A DNA stretch of 64,000 bases, taken from positions 124,001 to 188,000 of the forward strand of contig NZ_JAUZQF010000023.1 in assembly GCF_030718205.1 (NCBI RefSeq). Direction: 5' to 3'. The position numbers and the translations under genes were made by a program. The DNA comes from Nonomuraea turcica (GTDB lineage: Bacteria > Actinomycetota > Actinomycetes > Streptosporangiales > Streptosporangiaceae). Positions within the stretch are counted from its first letter, which is position 1. Every line of letters begins with the position of its first letter. Below, in pieces: positions 47,733 to 55,535 of the stretch. The notes under the pieces were generated by a model that worked only from the letters and a program-made list of their open reading frames with translations, was not told where the DNA came from and did no database searches.

Positions 47733-48751
47733 GACGCGCGATCCTGGCCGGAGCAGTCCTGAGCGCCGCGGCGGTGGCGGCGCTCGCCGTCACGCTCGGC
47801 GCCGGCGAACCCGCCGCCGCGCCCTCCCCGTCCGCCGCTCCCTCCTATGCCGAGGTGACGAGGGGAGACCTGGCCGACTCCGAGACCGTGGAGGGCATGC
47901 TCGCCTACGCCGACGAACGCGTGCTGCGGGCAGGGCCCTCTGGCACGCTGACCGCGATCAAGGCCAAGGGCACTTCGGTCAAGCGGGGTCAGACCCTCTA
48001 CACGGTCGATCGCCGCCCGGTCACCCTCTTCTACGGAAAAATACCGATCTACCGGGAGCTGTCCGTGGGCGTGAATGGCGCGGACGTCGCCCAGCTCGAA
48101 CGCAACCTCAAAGCTCTCGGCTACGGCACCGGCATGACAGTGGACGACCAATTCACCACGGCCACCGCCGCCGCCGTCGCCGGCTGGCAGGCCGACAGGA
48201 ACCTGCCGGTCACCGGCGCCGTGGACGCCGCCCAGGCGGCCGTGCTGCCCGGCCAGGCCTGGGTGAAGCAGACCAAGGCCCAGGTGGGTGATCCGGTCTC
48301 GGCCGGAACCGAGCTGCTCGTGGTACGCAGCACCCGGCGGGTCGTCGCCATCGACCTCGACATCGCCGACCAGCACCTGGCCAGGAAGGGCGCGGAGGTC
48401 GAGATGGAGCTGCCGGGCGGCGCCCGGCTCAAGGGCACGATCAGCAAGGTCGGGGTGGTGGCGGAGGTGTCCGAGGACAGCGTCACCGTCGACGTCGAGG
48501 TCGCCCCGCGCGGCTCGACAGGGGCGCTGCGCGAGGTGCCCGTCACAGTGGACCTGCGCAGTGACACCCGAGAGGACGTGTTGTCGGTGCCGGTGGAGGC
48601 CCTGCTGGCCCTGCGCGAGGGCGGGTACGGCGTACGCACACAGCAGGGCGTCGTGATCACCGTTACACCCGGACTGTTCGCCGGAGGCCGCGTGGAGGTT
48701 ACGGGCGCCGGACTGAGCGAGGGCATGAAGGTCGAGGTGCCGGCGTCATGA
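47729..48751 (+). CDS. Efflux periplasmic adaptor-like protein with peptidoglycan-binding domain
   Basis: A 340-residue protein starting at GTG with an uncleaved-signal or N-terminal anchor (AILAGAVLSAAAVAALAVTL). It shows a lipoyl-like half (LRAGPSGTLTAIKAKGTSVK, RGQTLYTVDRRPVTLFYGKI), then a peptidoglycan-binding-1 domain (GADVAQLERNLKALGYGTGM, AVAGWQADRNLPVTGAVDAA), then the second lipoyl and barrel parts (QVGDPVSAGTELLVVRSTRR, VEMELPGGARLKGTISKVGV). It links the MacB-like transporter to the cell wall, as in other Gram-positive MacAB-like systems. Overlaps both neighbours by 4 nt. Confidence 0.88.
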   Translation: MRRAILAGAVLSAAAVAALAVTLGAGEPAAAPSPSAAPSYAEVTRGDLADSETVEGMLAYADERVLRAGPSGTLTAIKAKGTSVKRGQTLYTVDRRPVTLFYGKIPIYRELSVGVNGADVAQLERNLKALGYGTGMTVDDQFTTATAAAVAGWQADRNLPVTGAVDAAQAAVLPGQAWVKQTKAQVGDPVSAGTELLVVRSTRRVVAIDLDIADQHLARKGAEVEMELPGGARLKGTISKVGVVAEVSEDSVTVDVEVAPRGSTGALREVPVTVDLRSDTREDVLSVPVEALLALREGGYGVRTQQGVVITVTPGLFAGGRVEVTGAGLSEGMKVEVPAS

Positions 48752-49503
48752 CCGACATCGCAAAGCGGCGGCTTCAGGCGCGCGGCGTGGGCGACGGTCC
48801 GGCAAGGGGCATGACAGGCGATCCGGGCGAGGGACCCGTGGCGGAGCTGGCCGGAGTCACGAAGGCATACCCGGGCGGGGTCGAGGCGTTGCGGGGCGTG
48901 GATCTCAGGGTCGACGCGGGCGAGGCCGTGGCGATCGTCGGGCCGTCCGGCTCCGGCAAGTCGACCCTGCTCCACCTGCTCGGCACCCTCGACCGACCCT
49001 CCTCGGGAACCGTCCGCGTCGCCGGCCACGACATCGCCCATCTCCCCGACCGGCGGCTCGCCGCGCTGCGGGCCTCGACGATCGGCTTCGTCTTCCAGCA
49101 CTTCCACCTCATCCCCGGCCTGAGCGCCCTGGAGAACGTCGCCGACGGCCTCCTCTACGCGCGGATCCCGATGAGCGAGCGCAGAGGCCGGGCGGCGCAC
49201 GCCCTGGAGCGGGTCGGACTGGCGCACCGCCTCCACCACCGTCCGCACGAGCTCTCGGGCGGCGAGCAACAACGGGTCGCCGTGGCCCGGGCGATCATCG
49301 GCGAGCCCGTGCTCCTCCTGGCCGACGAGCCCACGGGCAACCTGGACTCGGCCTCCGGGGCGGAGGTGCTGCGGGTGTTGTTCGCCGTGGCGGCCACACT
49401 CGTGATCATCACCCACGACGCCGACCTGGCCGCCGCCCTGCCACGCCGCGTCCGCATGCGCGACGGCCTGATCGTGGAGGAGACCGCTCATGAGCCCGCG
49501 TGA
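48748..49503 (+). CDS. ABC transporter ATPase (MacB/LolD type)
   Basis: A 251-residue ATPase, coupled to the adaptor gene by a 4-nt overlap. About 30 N-terminal residues precede the domain. Walker A GPSGSGKSTLLHLLGTLDRP, Q-loop FVFQHFHLIPGLSALENV, signature LSGGEQQRVAVARAIIGEPV, Walker B LLLADEPTGNLDS and H-loop IITHDADLAAALP are intact. The LFAVAATLVIITHD stretch is shorter than in canonical LolD, so part of the helical region before the H-loop is missing. It powers the FtsX-like permease that follows. Confidence 0.9.
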   Translation: MTDIAKRRLQARGVGDGPARGMTGDPGEGPVAELAGVTKAYPGGVEALRGVDLRVDAGEAVAIVGPSGSGKSTLLHLLGTLDRPSSGTVRVAGHDIAHLPDRRLAALRASTIGFVFQHFHLIPGLSALENVADGLLYARIPMSERRGRAAHALERVGLAHRLHHRPHELSGGEQQRVAVARAIIGEPVLLLADEPTGNLDSASGAEVLRVLFAVAATLVIITHDADLAAALPRRVRMRDGLIVEETAHEPA

Positions 49504-50644
49504 CCTGCTCCGGCTCGGCGTCGTCGGGCTGCGGGCCCGGCCCAGCCGGGCCGTGCTGTCCGCCCTGGGCATCGCGATCGGCATCGCCACCATGGTGGCG
49601 GTCATCGGCATCTCCGCCTCCAGCCGCGCCGACCTCCTGCGCAAGCTCGACAGCCTCGGCACCAACCTCCTCACCGTCACCGCCGGCCAGACGGTCAGGG
49701 GCGAGCAGTCCAGCCTGCCCGAGACCGCCGTCGCGATGACCGGCCAGATCGGCCCGGTACGGTCTGTCGCCGCGACGGCCCAGCTGGAGGCCAGGATCTA
49801 CCGCAGCGACCTGATCCCGCCCGAACGCACCGGCGGCGTCGCCGTACAGGCCGCCACCGAGCACCTCCTGGACACCCTCCAGGGCACGGGCGCCTGGTTC
49901 AGCCAGGCCACGAGCCGCTACCCGACCGTCGTGCTCGGCGCCGTCGCCGCCCAGCGACTGGGAGCACGCGGTGGCGACCAGGTATGGCTGGGCCGCCGCT
50001 GGTTCACCGTGCTCGGCGTGCTCGACACGCTCCCGCTGGCGCCGGAGATCGACCGGTCGGCACTGGTCGGCTGGCCGGCCGCCGCCGAGCTTCTGGGCTT
50101 CGACGGGCATCCGACCACGGTCTACGTACGCGCCGATCCCGAGTCGGTCGAAGACGTGGCAGCGGTGCTCGCCCGTACCGTCAATCCCGAGCACCCGGAG
50201 GAGACCACGATCGCCCGCCCGTCCGACGCGCTGGCAGCGCGGGCGGCGGCCGCGGGGGCGTTCACGAACCTCCTGCTCGGACTGGGCGCGGTCGCCCTGC
50301 TGGTCGGCGGGGTGGGCATCGCGAACACGATGGTGATCTCCGTGCTCGAACGCCGCAGGGAGATCGGGCTGCGCCGCGCGCTCGGCGCCACCAGGACCGA
50401 CGTACGCCTGCAGTTCCTCACCGAATCCCTGCTGCTGTCCGCGCTCGGCGGGCTGGCCGGCATCGTGCTGGGCGCCCTGGTCACCTCCGGGTACGCGCTC
50501 GGCCATGCCTTCCCGCCCACCCTGGACGCCTGGGCCCTGGCCGGGGCGGCCGCCGCCACGCTGCTCGTCGGCGGGGTGGCCGGGATCTATCCCGCGGCCC
50601 GAGCCGCCCGGCTGTCTCCGACCGTGGCGCTCAGCGCACCTTGA
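49490..50644 (+). CDS. MacB-like ABC transporter permease (FtsX domain)
   Basis: A 384-residue permease, start overlapping the ATPase end by 14 nt. The N-terminal helix SRAVLSALGIAIGIATMVAV is followed by a large extracellular MacB-type domain (about 45-260) and three C-terminal helices (LLLGLGAVALLVGGVGIANT, LLLSALGGLAGIVLGALVTS, ALAGAAAATLLVGGVAGIYP) bearing the FtsX motif SVLERRREIGLRRALGATR. With the adaptor it forms a mechanotransmission-type exporter, probably of antimicrobial or cell-envelope molecules. It ends the operon; a strong hairpin follows at 50653-50689. Confidence 0.92.
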   Translation: MSPRDLLRLGVVGLRARPSRAVLSALGIAIGIATMVAVIGISASSRADLLRKLDSLGTNLLTVTAGQTVRGEQSSLPETAVAMTGQIGPVRSVAATAQLEARIYRSDLIPPERTGGVAVQAATEHLLDTLQGTGAWFSQATSRYPTVVLGAVAAQRLGARGGDQVWLGRRWFTVLGVLDTLPLAPEIDRSALVGWPAAAELLGFDGHPTTVYVRADPESVEDVAAVLARTVNPEHPEETTIARPSDALAARAAAAGAFTNLLLGLGAVALLVGGVGIANTMVISVLERRREIGLRRALGATRTDVRLQFLTESLLLSALGGLAGIVLGALVTSGYALGHAFPPTLDAWALAGAAAATLLVGGVAGIYPAARAARLSPTVALSAP

Positions 50645-50652
50645 CATGGCCG

Positions 50653-50689
50653 GCGGGGTTCATGGGCAGACATTGCCCATGAACCCCGC
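50653..50689 (+). terminator. Strong terminator-like hairpin
   Basis: A perfect 16-bp stem with loop GACAT: arms GCGGGGTTCATGGGCA and TGCCCATGAACCCCGC. It lies 9 nt after the permease stop and 50 nt before the next gene. No T-tract, as is usual for high-GC actinomycete terminators. Confidence 0.75.
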
Positions 50690-50738
50690 TGACCGGCTCG
50701 GTTAGCGTCACCAAGAGGTAAGAGGGAAGGGGCGTCGC

Positions 50739-51830
50739 ATGCCGGAACCGATCGAAGTGCGCAAGGTGCCGATCGAGAGTGTCACCGACGCGTCCGGGTT
50801 GTCGCGGCTCATCGCCGACGGCGTCATCGAGGCCGATCGGGTGCTGGCCGTCATCGGCAAGACCGAGGGCAACGGCGGCGTCAACGACTACACCCGTATC
50901 CTGGCCGACCGCGCCTTCCGGGAGGTGCTGGCCGCGCACGGGCATCCGGCGCCGGAGAGCGTGCCCCTGGTGTGGTCGGGCGGCACCGACGGCGTGCTCA
51001 GCCCGCACGCCACGATCTTCGCCACCACCGCGAACGCCCCCGCCTCCGAGGAGCCGCGCCTGTCGGTCGGCGTGGCGATGAGCGAGGTCATCCTGCCCGA
51101 GGACATCGGCCGTCCGGCCATGGTGGAGAAGGTCGCCGCCGGGGTCCGCGAGGCCATGAAGATCGCCGGCATCGACGACCCGCGTGACGTCCACTACGTG
51201 CAGACCAAGACGCCGCTACTGACTCTGGCCACCATCACCGACGCCAAGAGCCGCGGCCAGGACACCGCCATCGAGGAGACCGGCCCCTCCATGGACCTGT
51301 CCAACTCGACCACCGCCCTCGGCATCGCCGTGGCGCTCGGCGAGATCGACATGCCCGGCGCCGACCAGATCCACAAGGACCTGTCGCTGTACTCGTCCGT
51401 GGCGTCCTGCTCGTCCGGGGTGGAGCTGGACCGGGCGCAGATCGTGCTGGTGGGCAACGTACGGGGGATCGGCGGGCGCTACCGCATCGGTCACAGCGTC
51501 ATGAAGGACGCCCTGGACGCGGACGGCATCTGGGAGGCCATCCGGGACTCCGGGCTCCCGCTGCCCGAGCGCCCGCACCCGTCGGACCTCGACGGGCGAC
51601 TGGTCAACGTGTTCATGAAATGCGAGGCCGACCCGTCGGGTCGGGTGCGAGGGCGGCGCAACATCATGCTGGACGACTCCGACGTGCACTGGCACCGCCA
51701 GATCAAGGCGGCCGTCGGCGGGGTGGCGGCGTCGGTCACGGGAGATCCGGCGGTGTTCGTCTCGGTGGCCGCCGTCCACCAGGGCCCGTCGGGCGGCGGC
51801 CCGGTGGCGGCCATCTCCGAACTCGGGTAG
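50739..51830 (+). CDS. Cyanuric acid hydrolase/barbiturase family ring-opening amidohydrolase
   Basis: A 363-residue protein of the AtzD/TrzD/barbiturase family, which opens cyanuric acid or barbituric acid rings. It shows the three related domains with their Lys-Ser pairs: GKTEGNGGVNDYTRILADRA and LVWSGGTDGVLSPHATIFAT; VHYVQTKTPLLTLATITDAK and DLSNSTTALGIAVALGEID; and MKCEADPSGRVRGRRNIMLD with VSVAAVHQGPSGGGPVAAI. Typical Ser-Ser/Gly motifs (SSVASCSSGVELDRAQIVLVG) are present. Whether substrate is cyanurate or barbiturate depends on residues that I cannot assign reliably. No biuret or ureidomalonate amidohydrolase follows. Confidence 0.9.
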   Translation: MPEPIEVRKVPIESVTDASGLSRLIADGVIEADRVLAVIGKTEGNGGVNDYTRILADRAFREVLAAHGHPAPESVPLVWSGGTDGVLSPHATIFATTANAPASEEPRLSVGVAMSEVILPEDIGRPAMVEKVAAGVREAMKIAGIDDPRDVHYVQTKTPLLTLATITDAKSRGQDTAIEETGPSMDLSNSTTALGIAVALGEIDMPGADQIHKDLSLYSSVASCSSGVELDRAQIVLVGNVRGIGGRYRIGHSVMKDALDADGIWEAIRDSGLPLPERPHPSDLDGRLVNVFMKCEADPSGRVRGRRNIMLDDSDVHWHRQIKAAVGGVAASVTGDPAVFVSVAAVHQGPSGGGPVAAISELG

Positions 51831-51836
51831 CGGGAC

Positions 51837-51872
51837 TGTGGCTCGACAGCCACAACTCTAGCTATGTAGAGT
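51837..51872 (+). promoter_or_regulatory. PadR promoter with two inverted repeats
   Basis: TGTGGCT-cgac-AGCCACA (51837-51854) and ACTCTA-gctatg-TAGAGT (51855-51872) are adjacent perfect inverted repeats. TCGACA (51843-51848), 18-nt spacer and TAGAGT (51867-51872) can serve as -35 and -10; the latter ends 7 nt before the ATG at 51880. The second repeat covers the -10, fitting PadR autorepression and a leaderless message. Confidence 0.7.
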
Positions 51873-51879
51873 ACGAGAT

Positions 51880-52221
51880 ATGAAGAGCAACGGCCCGCGT
51901 ATGACCATGCCGACCCAGGCCGTGCTTCGCGCCCTCCTGAACGATCCGGCGCGCGAACGCTACGGGCTGGAGCTGTGCGAGCAGGCGGAGATGCCGAGCG
52001 GCACCCTTTACCCGATCCTGGCCAGGCTGGAGCAGATCGGCTGGGTGGAGAGCCGGTGGGAGGATCCCGAGACGCATGTGGCGGAGGGCCGCCCGCGCCG
52101 CCGTTACTACCGGATCACCGCCCACGGCGCGGAGCAGGCCCGCGACGCCATCGCCCGCGCTTACCGCTCGCGCAGCCAGGCCGTCCCCGCCTGGCTGCTC
52201 CCCTCGGAGGCCGCGTCATGA
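51880..52221 (+). CDS. PadR-family transcriptional regulator
   Basis: A 113-residue protein. The PadR winged helix is complete: MPTQAVLRALLNDPARERYG, LELCEQAEMPSGTLYPILAR, LEQIGWVESRWEDPETHVAE and GRPRRRYYRITAHGAEQA (wing and strand). The C-terminal dimerisation helix is short (RDAIARAYRSRSQAVPAWL), as in the PadR subfamily 2. Its stop overlaps the next start (ATGA), so the HD hydrolase gene is co-translated and co-regulated. It probably represses its own promoter at 51837-51872. Confidence 0.92.
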   Translation: MKSNGPRMTMPTQAVLRALLNDPARERYGLELCEQAEMPSGTLYPILARLEQIGWVESRWEDPETHVAEGRPRRRYYRITAHGAEQARDAIARAYRSRSQAVPAWLLPSEAAS

Positions 52222-53015
52222 CGGGGGCCGCCGGACAGGACGCGCACGACCGGGGACCGAACCTGCATGGCCGGCTCCAGCCGGTCCTGGACGCCGCCGG
52301 CGGCAGGCTGACCGGCGAGCGGCTGGAGCTGGTTCAGCGAGCTCATCTGGTGGCCGCCTACTGGCATCGCGACCAGTGGCGGCGCAGCGGAGACCCGTAC
52401 ATCACCCACTCGATCGCCGTCGCTGCGATCCTGGCCGAGCTTGGCATGGACCACGAGCTGATCTGCGCAGGGCTGCTGCACGACGTGCTGGACGACACCG
52501 GCTGCACAGAGCAGGAGCTGGTCGCCGAGTTCGGGGAGCCGGTCGTGGAGCTGGTGCGCGGGTTGCGGACTCTCGACGACCCCGAGCGCCGGCCCCCGGA
52601 CTGGGAGACCTCGACCGACGAGCGCGTGCTGACGCTGAAGCTGGCCGACCGTCTGCACAACCAGCGGACGATGCGCTTCCTGCCCGAGGAGAAGCAGCGG
52701 CGCAAGGCCCTGGAGACGCTGGACGTCGTCGTGCCCATCGCCGGCCGGCTGGGCCTGGTGCGGGTCGAGGAGGAGTTGCGGCGGCTGTCCACCGCGACGC
52801 TGTCCGGGCGGGGCGGGATACGAGCGTCCTTCGGCGTCATCTCCGCCGGTGCGATCATGCTTCCGGCCGGGGCCCGGGGCCGGTGGCTGGAGGAGTGGCT
52901 GGGGGAGTTGCACGCGTTGCCGGGCCGGCGGGCCAGGTGGGGGTTCGCGGTCCGGCTGATCGCTGGCATGCCGCGCCTGGCCCGCACCCTCAGGGCCGAA
53001 GCTCGGCGCAGGTAA
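52218..53015 (+). CDS. Stand-alone RelA/SpoT-type HD hydrolase (small alarmone hydrolase-like)
   Basis: A 265-residue protein with only the N-terminal hydrolase half of Rel proteins. The metal-dependent HD motifs are QWRRSGDPYITHSIAVAAIL (His), CAGLLHDVLDDTGCTEQELV (HD plus downstream Asp) and DERVLTLKLADRLHNQRTMR (Asp), all diagnostic of (p)ppGpp 3'-pyrophosphohydrolases. There is no synthetase, TGS or ACT domain; the last 70 residues are a basic helical tail (PAGARGRWLEEWLGELHALP). It could degrade (p)ppGpp or a related nucleotide. Coupled to PadR by a 4-nt overlap, which is an unusual control for an alarmone hydrolase. Confidence 0.88.
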   Translation: MTGAAGQDAHDRGPNLHGRLQPVLDAAGGRLTGERLELVQRAHLVAAYWHRDQWRRSGDPYITHSIAVAAILAELGMDHELICAGLLHDVLDDTGCTEQELVAEFGEPVVELVRGLRTLDDPERRPPDWETSTDERVLTLKLADRLHNQRTMRFLPEEKQRRKALETLDVVVPIAGRLGLVRVEEELRRLSTATLSGRGGIRASFGVISAGAIMLPAGARGRWLEEWLGELHALPGRRARWGFAVRLIAGMPRLARTLRAEARRR

Positions 53016-53026
53016 GCTCGTACGCT

Positions 53027-53557
53027 GTGCCCAGCATCCCGCAGCCACTCGACCCCGAGGACGACGGCCGCGCCGCGCCCGCGGTGACCGCGGCCCTGGC
53101 CGCCTTCCAGGCGGGCACGGCCGACCCCACCGACGTGCTCAACGCCCTCAGCGGCGCCAGGCTCCTGGTGCCTGTGGTCGCCCTGCTGACCGAGTCCGAG
53201 GTCGGCGCGCACGGGCTGCGGCAGGAAAAGGAGAGCGAGATGGCCCTGCCCAAGCTCGTCGGGCAGGACGGCAGGCAGGCGGTGCTGGCGTTCACCGGGG
53301 CGGAGGCGCTGGCCAGGTGGCGGCCGGACGCCCGGCCGATCCAGGCGACCACGCTGCAGGTGTGCCGGGCCGCCGTGCAGGAGCAGGCGGCGGCGGTCGT
53401 GGTGGACGTGGCCGGGCCCGTGCAGTTCGTGATCGAGGGCGCGGTCATGGAGGCCCTTGCGGCGATCGAGTCCGGCACCGCCGACCGGCTCGAGAACGCG
53501 ACCGTGGCCAAGGTCGAGCCGGCACGGCGCCGCCGCCGCTGGTTTTCGCGCCGCTGA
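53027..53557 (+). CDS. SseB-family protein
   Basis: A 176-residue protein starting at GTG (53027). The SseB-type core is recognisable: ALAAFQAGTADPTDVLNALS, GARLLVPVVALLTESEV, MALPKLVGQDGRQAVLAFTG, AEALARWRPDARPIQATTLQ, and AAVVVDVAGPVQFVIEGAVM. Such proteins are widespread in actinobacteria, often near infC/rplT, and their role is unclear. It ends with a basic stretch (RRRRRWFSRR). It follows the HD hydrolase by 11 nt, so it might be read through from that transcript. Confidence 0.85.
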   Translation: MPSIPQPLDPEDDGRAAPAVTAALAAFQAGTADPTDVLNALSGARLLVPVVALLTESEVGAHGLRQEKESEMALPKLVGQDGRQAVLAFTGAEALARWRPDARPIQATTLQVCRAAVQEQAAAVVVDVAGPVQFVIEGAVMEALAAIESGTADRLENATVAKVEPARRRRRWFSRR

Positions 53558-53703
53558 AGGGCGATGATTCTCGCGCCGCCGAACCTGTACGTCCCCGTGT
53601 TCTCCCGCCGCTGAATGGGGCGATGCCGGCGATCGGCCACGAAGGCCGCGGCGGACCGGCGGAACTGCGGCGGGCGCGGCCGGGTCCGCATTAGGGTCGG
53701 CTC

Positions 53704-54282
53704 GTGGTCGCACTCATGGCGCTGGCCGGATTACTTTGCGGACACCGCATCAGGGCGCTGGCCGACTCCTACGACGGCCTCCCGGACCCCCCCTGGCCGC
53801 CGAAGGCCGAGCTGGTGACCGCCGCCGTCACCGCGCTCGTCACCTGGCGCCTCGGCCTCCCTTACGTGCCGTTCGCCGTGATCGGCGTCGCTCTGGCCGT
53901 CATCGACTGGCGCACCACGCTTCTGCCTGACGCGATCACGCTGCCCGCGTACCCGATCACGGCCCTGGCCCTCCTGCCCACCGGCGAGCTGCCGCGAGCG
54001 CTGGCCGGAGGAGCGGCGTTGGCAGCGATCTACGGGCTGCTGTGGGTCATCAGACCTGACGCGCTGGGACTGGGCGACGTCAAGCTGGCCGGGCTCATCG
54101 GCATGGCGGGCGCGGCGCTGGGCTGGCAGGCGTGGGTGGTGGCGGCGTTCAGCGGGCAGCTGCTCGGCGCGTTCTACGCCCTGGCGCTGCTCGCGACCGG
54201 GCGCGGCACCAGGCACACGCAGTTCCCGTTCGGGCCGTTCATGCTGTTGGGGGCGTTCACGGTGCTGTGTCTCGACACGTGA
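53704..54282 (+). CDS. Prepilin peptidase, A24 family (type IV prepilin-like)
   Basis: A 192-residue integral membrane protein starting at GTG. The two catalytic Asp motifs are FAVIGVALAVIDWRTTLLPD (first Asp, followed by LPD) and RPDALGLGDVKLAGLIGMAG (GxGDVK). About six hydrophobic helices are present. The N-terminal Cys-containing methylase domain of classical TFPPs is missing, as in actinobacterial TadV/PilD-like forms. A TAGGGT box ends 6 nt before the start, suggesting leaderless expression. It lies 43 nt upstream of aroC. Confidence 0.88.
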   Translation: MVALMALAGLLCGHRIRALADSYDGLPDPPWPPKAELVTAAVTALVTWRLGLPYVPFAVIGVALAVIDWRTTLLPDAITLPAYPITALALLPTGELPRALAGGAALAAIYGLLWVIRPDALGLGDVKLAGLIGMAGAALGWQAWVVAAFSGQLLGAFYALALLATGRGTRHTQFPFGPFMLLGAFTVLCLDT

Positions 54283-54325
54283 ACGTGGGACATCTCACTA
54301 GGCCGCACATGGAAGACTTGTACGC

Positions 54326-55507
54326 ATGTTGCGCTGGTTGACCGCCGGAGAGTCCCACGGGCCCGAACTCGTCGCCGTCATGGAAGGCCTCCCGGCCGGG
54401 GTGGAGGTGACCACGGCCGCGATCGACGAGGCCCTGCGCCGTCGCCGGCTCGGCTATGGCCGCGGCGCCCGGATGAAGTTCGAGCAGGACCAGGTCACGA
54501 TCGTCGGCGGCGTGCGCCACGGGCGGACCATGGGCAGCCCGGTCGCGATCCGCATCGGCAACACCGAATGGCCCAAGTGGGAGAAGGTCATGGCGGCCGA
54601 CCCGGTCGATGCGGCCGAGCTGGAGGGCCTGGCACGCAACGCGCCCAGGTCGCGCCCCCGCCCGGGGCACGCCGACCTGGCGGGCATGCAGAAATACGGG
54701 TTCGACGACGCCAGGCAGGTGCTCGACCGGGCCAGTGCCCGCGAGACCGCGGCCCGCGTCGCGCTCGGCGAGGTCGCCAGGCGGTTTCTCAAGCAGGCGC
54801 TCGGCGTCGACATCGTCAGCCACGTGACCTCCATCGGCGGCGCCCAGACTCCGACCGAGATCCTGCCGGGGCCGAACGACCTGGCCAGGATCGATGAGGA
54901 CCCGGTCAGGTGCTCGGACCCCGAGGGCAGCGCCGCCATGGTCGAGGTGATCGACAAGGCCCACAAGGACGGCGACACGCTCGGCGGCGTCGTCGAGGTG
55001 CTCGCCTACGGCCTGCCGCCGGGCCTGGGCAGCTACACCCACTGGGACCGCAGGCTCGACTCCCGGCTCGCCGCGGCGCTCATGGGCATCCAGGCGATCA
55101 AGGGCGTCGCGGTCGGCGACGGTTTCGAGACCGCGCGCAGGCCCGGGTCCCGTGCCCACGACGAGATCGAATACACCGCCGAGGACGGCGTCAAGCGCAT
55201 CACCAACCGCGCGGGCGGCGTCGAAGGCGGCATGACCAACGGCGAGATCCTGCGGGTCAGCGCCGCCATGAAGCCGATCTCCACCGTGCCGAGGGCGCTG
55301 GCCACGATCGACGTCAAGACCGGCGAGGCGGCCAAGGCGCACCACGAGCGCTCCGACGTGTGCGCCGTGCCGGCGGCCGGCGTCGTGGCCGAGGCCATGG
55401 TCGCGCTGGTGCTGGCCGACGCGGCGCTGGAGAAGTTCGGCGGCGACTCGGTCGAGGAAGTCGCCCGCAACCTGTCCGGCTACCTCTCCTCCATGGTGAT
55501 CAAATGA
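54326..55507 (+). CDS. aroC: Chorismate synthase
   Basis: A 393-residue enzyme converting 5-enolpyruvylshikimate 3-phosphate to chorismate using reduced FMN. MLRWLTAGESHGPELVAVME opens the protein. GRGARMKFEQDQVTIVGGVR, then RPRPGHADLAGMQKYGF, ASARETAARVALGEVARRFL and HWDRRLDSRLAAALMGIQAI are diagnostic family blocks, and EGGMTNGEILRVSAAMKPIS and HERSDVCAVPAAGVVAEAMV complete the FMN and substrate site. First gene of the shikimate run aroC-aroK-aroB-aroQ, cytosolic. Confidence 0.97.
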   Translation: MLRWLTAGESHGPELVAVMEGLPAGVEVTTAAIDEALRRRRLGYGRGARMKFEQDQVTIVGGVRHGRTMGSPVAIRIGNTEWPKWEKVMAADPVDAAELEGLARNAPRSRPRPGHADLAGMQKYGFDDARQVLDRASARETAARVALGEVARRFLKQALGVDIVSHVTSIGGAQTPTEILPGPNDLARIDEDPVRCSDPEGSAAMVEVIDKAHKDGDTLGGVVEVLAYGLPPGLGSYTHWDRRLDSRLAAALMGIQAIKGVAVGDGFETARRPGSRAHDEIEYTAEDGVKRITNRAGGVEGGMTNGEILRVSAAMKPISTVPRALATIDVKTGEAAKAHHERSDVCAVPAAGVVAEAMVALVLADAALEKFGGDSVEEVARNLSGYLSSMVIK

Positions 55508-55535
55508 CACGGTGGAGCGTACGAGGAGGGGTGAA

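Noticed and set aside
52076..53026. Long frame upstream of the SseB-like gene in the same frame
   Set aside because: It runs through the PadR and HD hydrolase genes in another frame; GTG at 53027 is where the SseB-like similarity begins.
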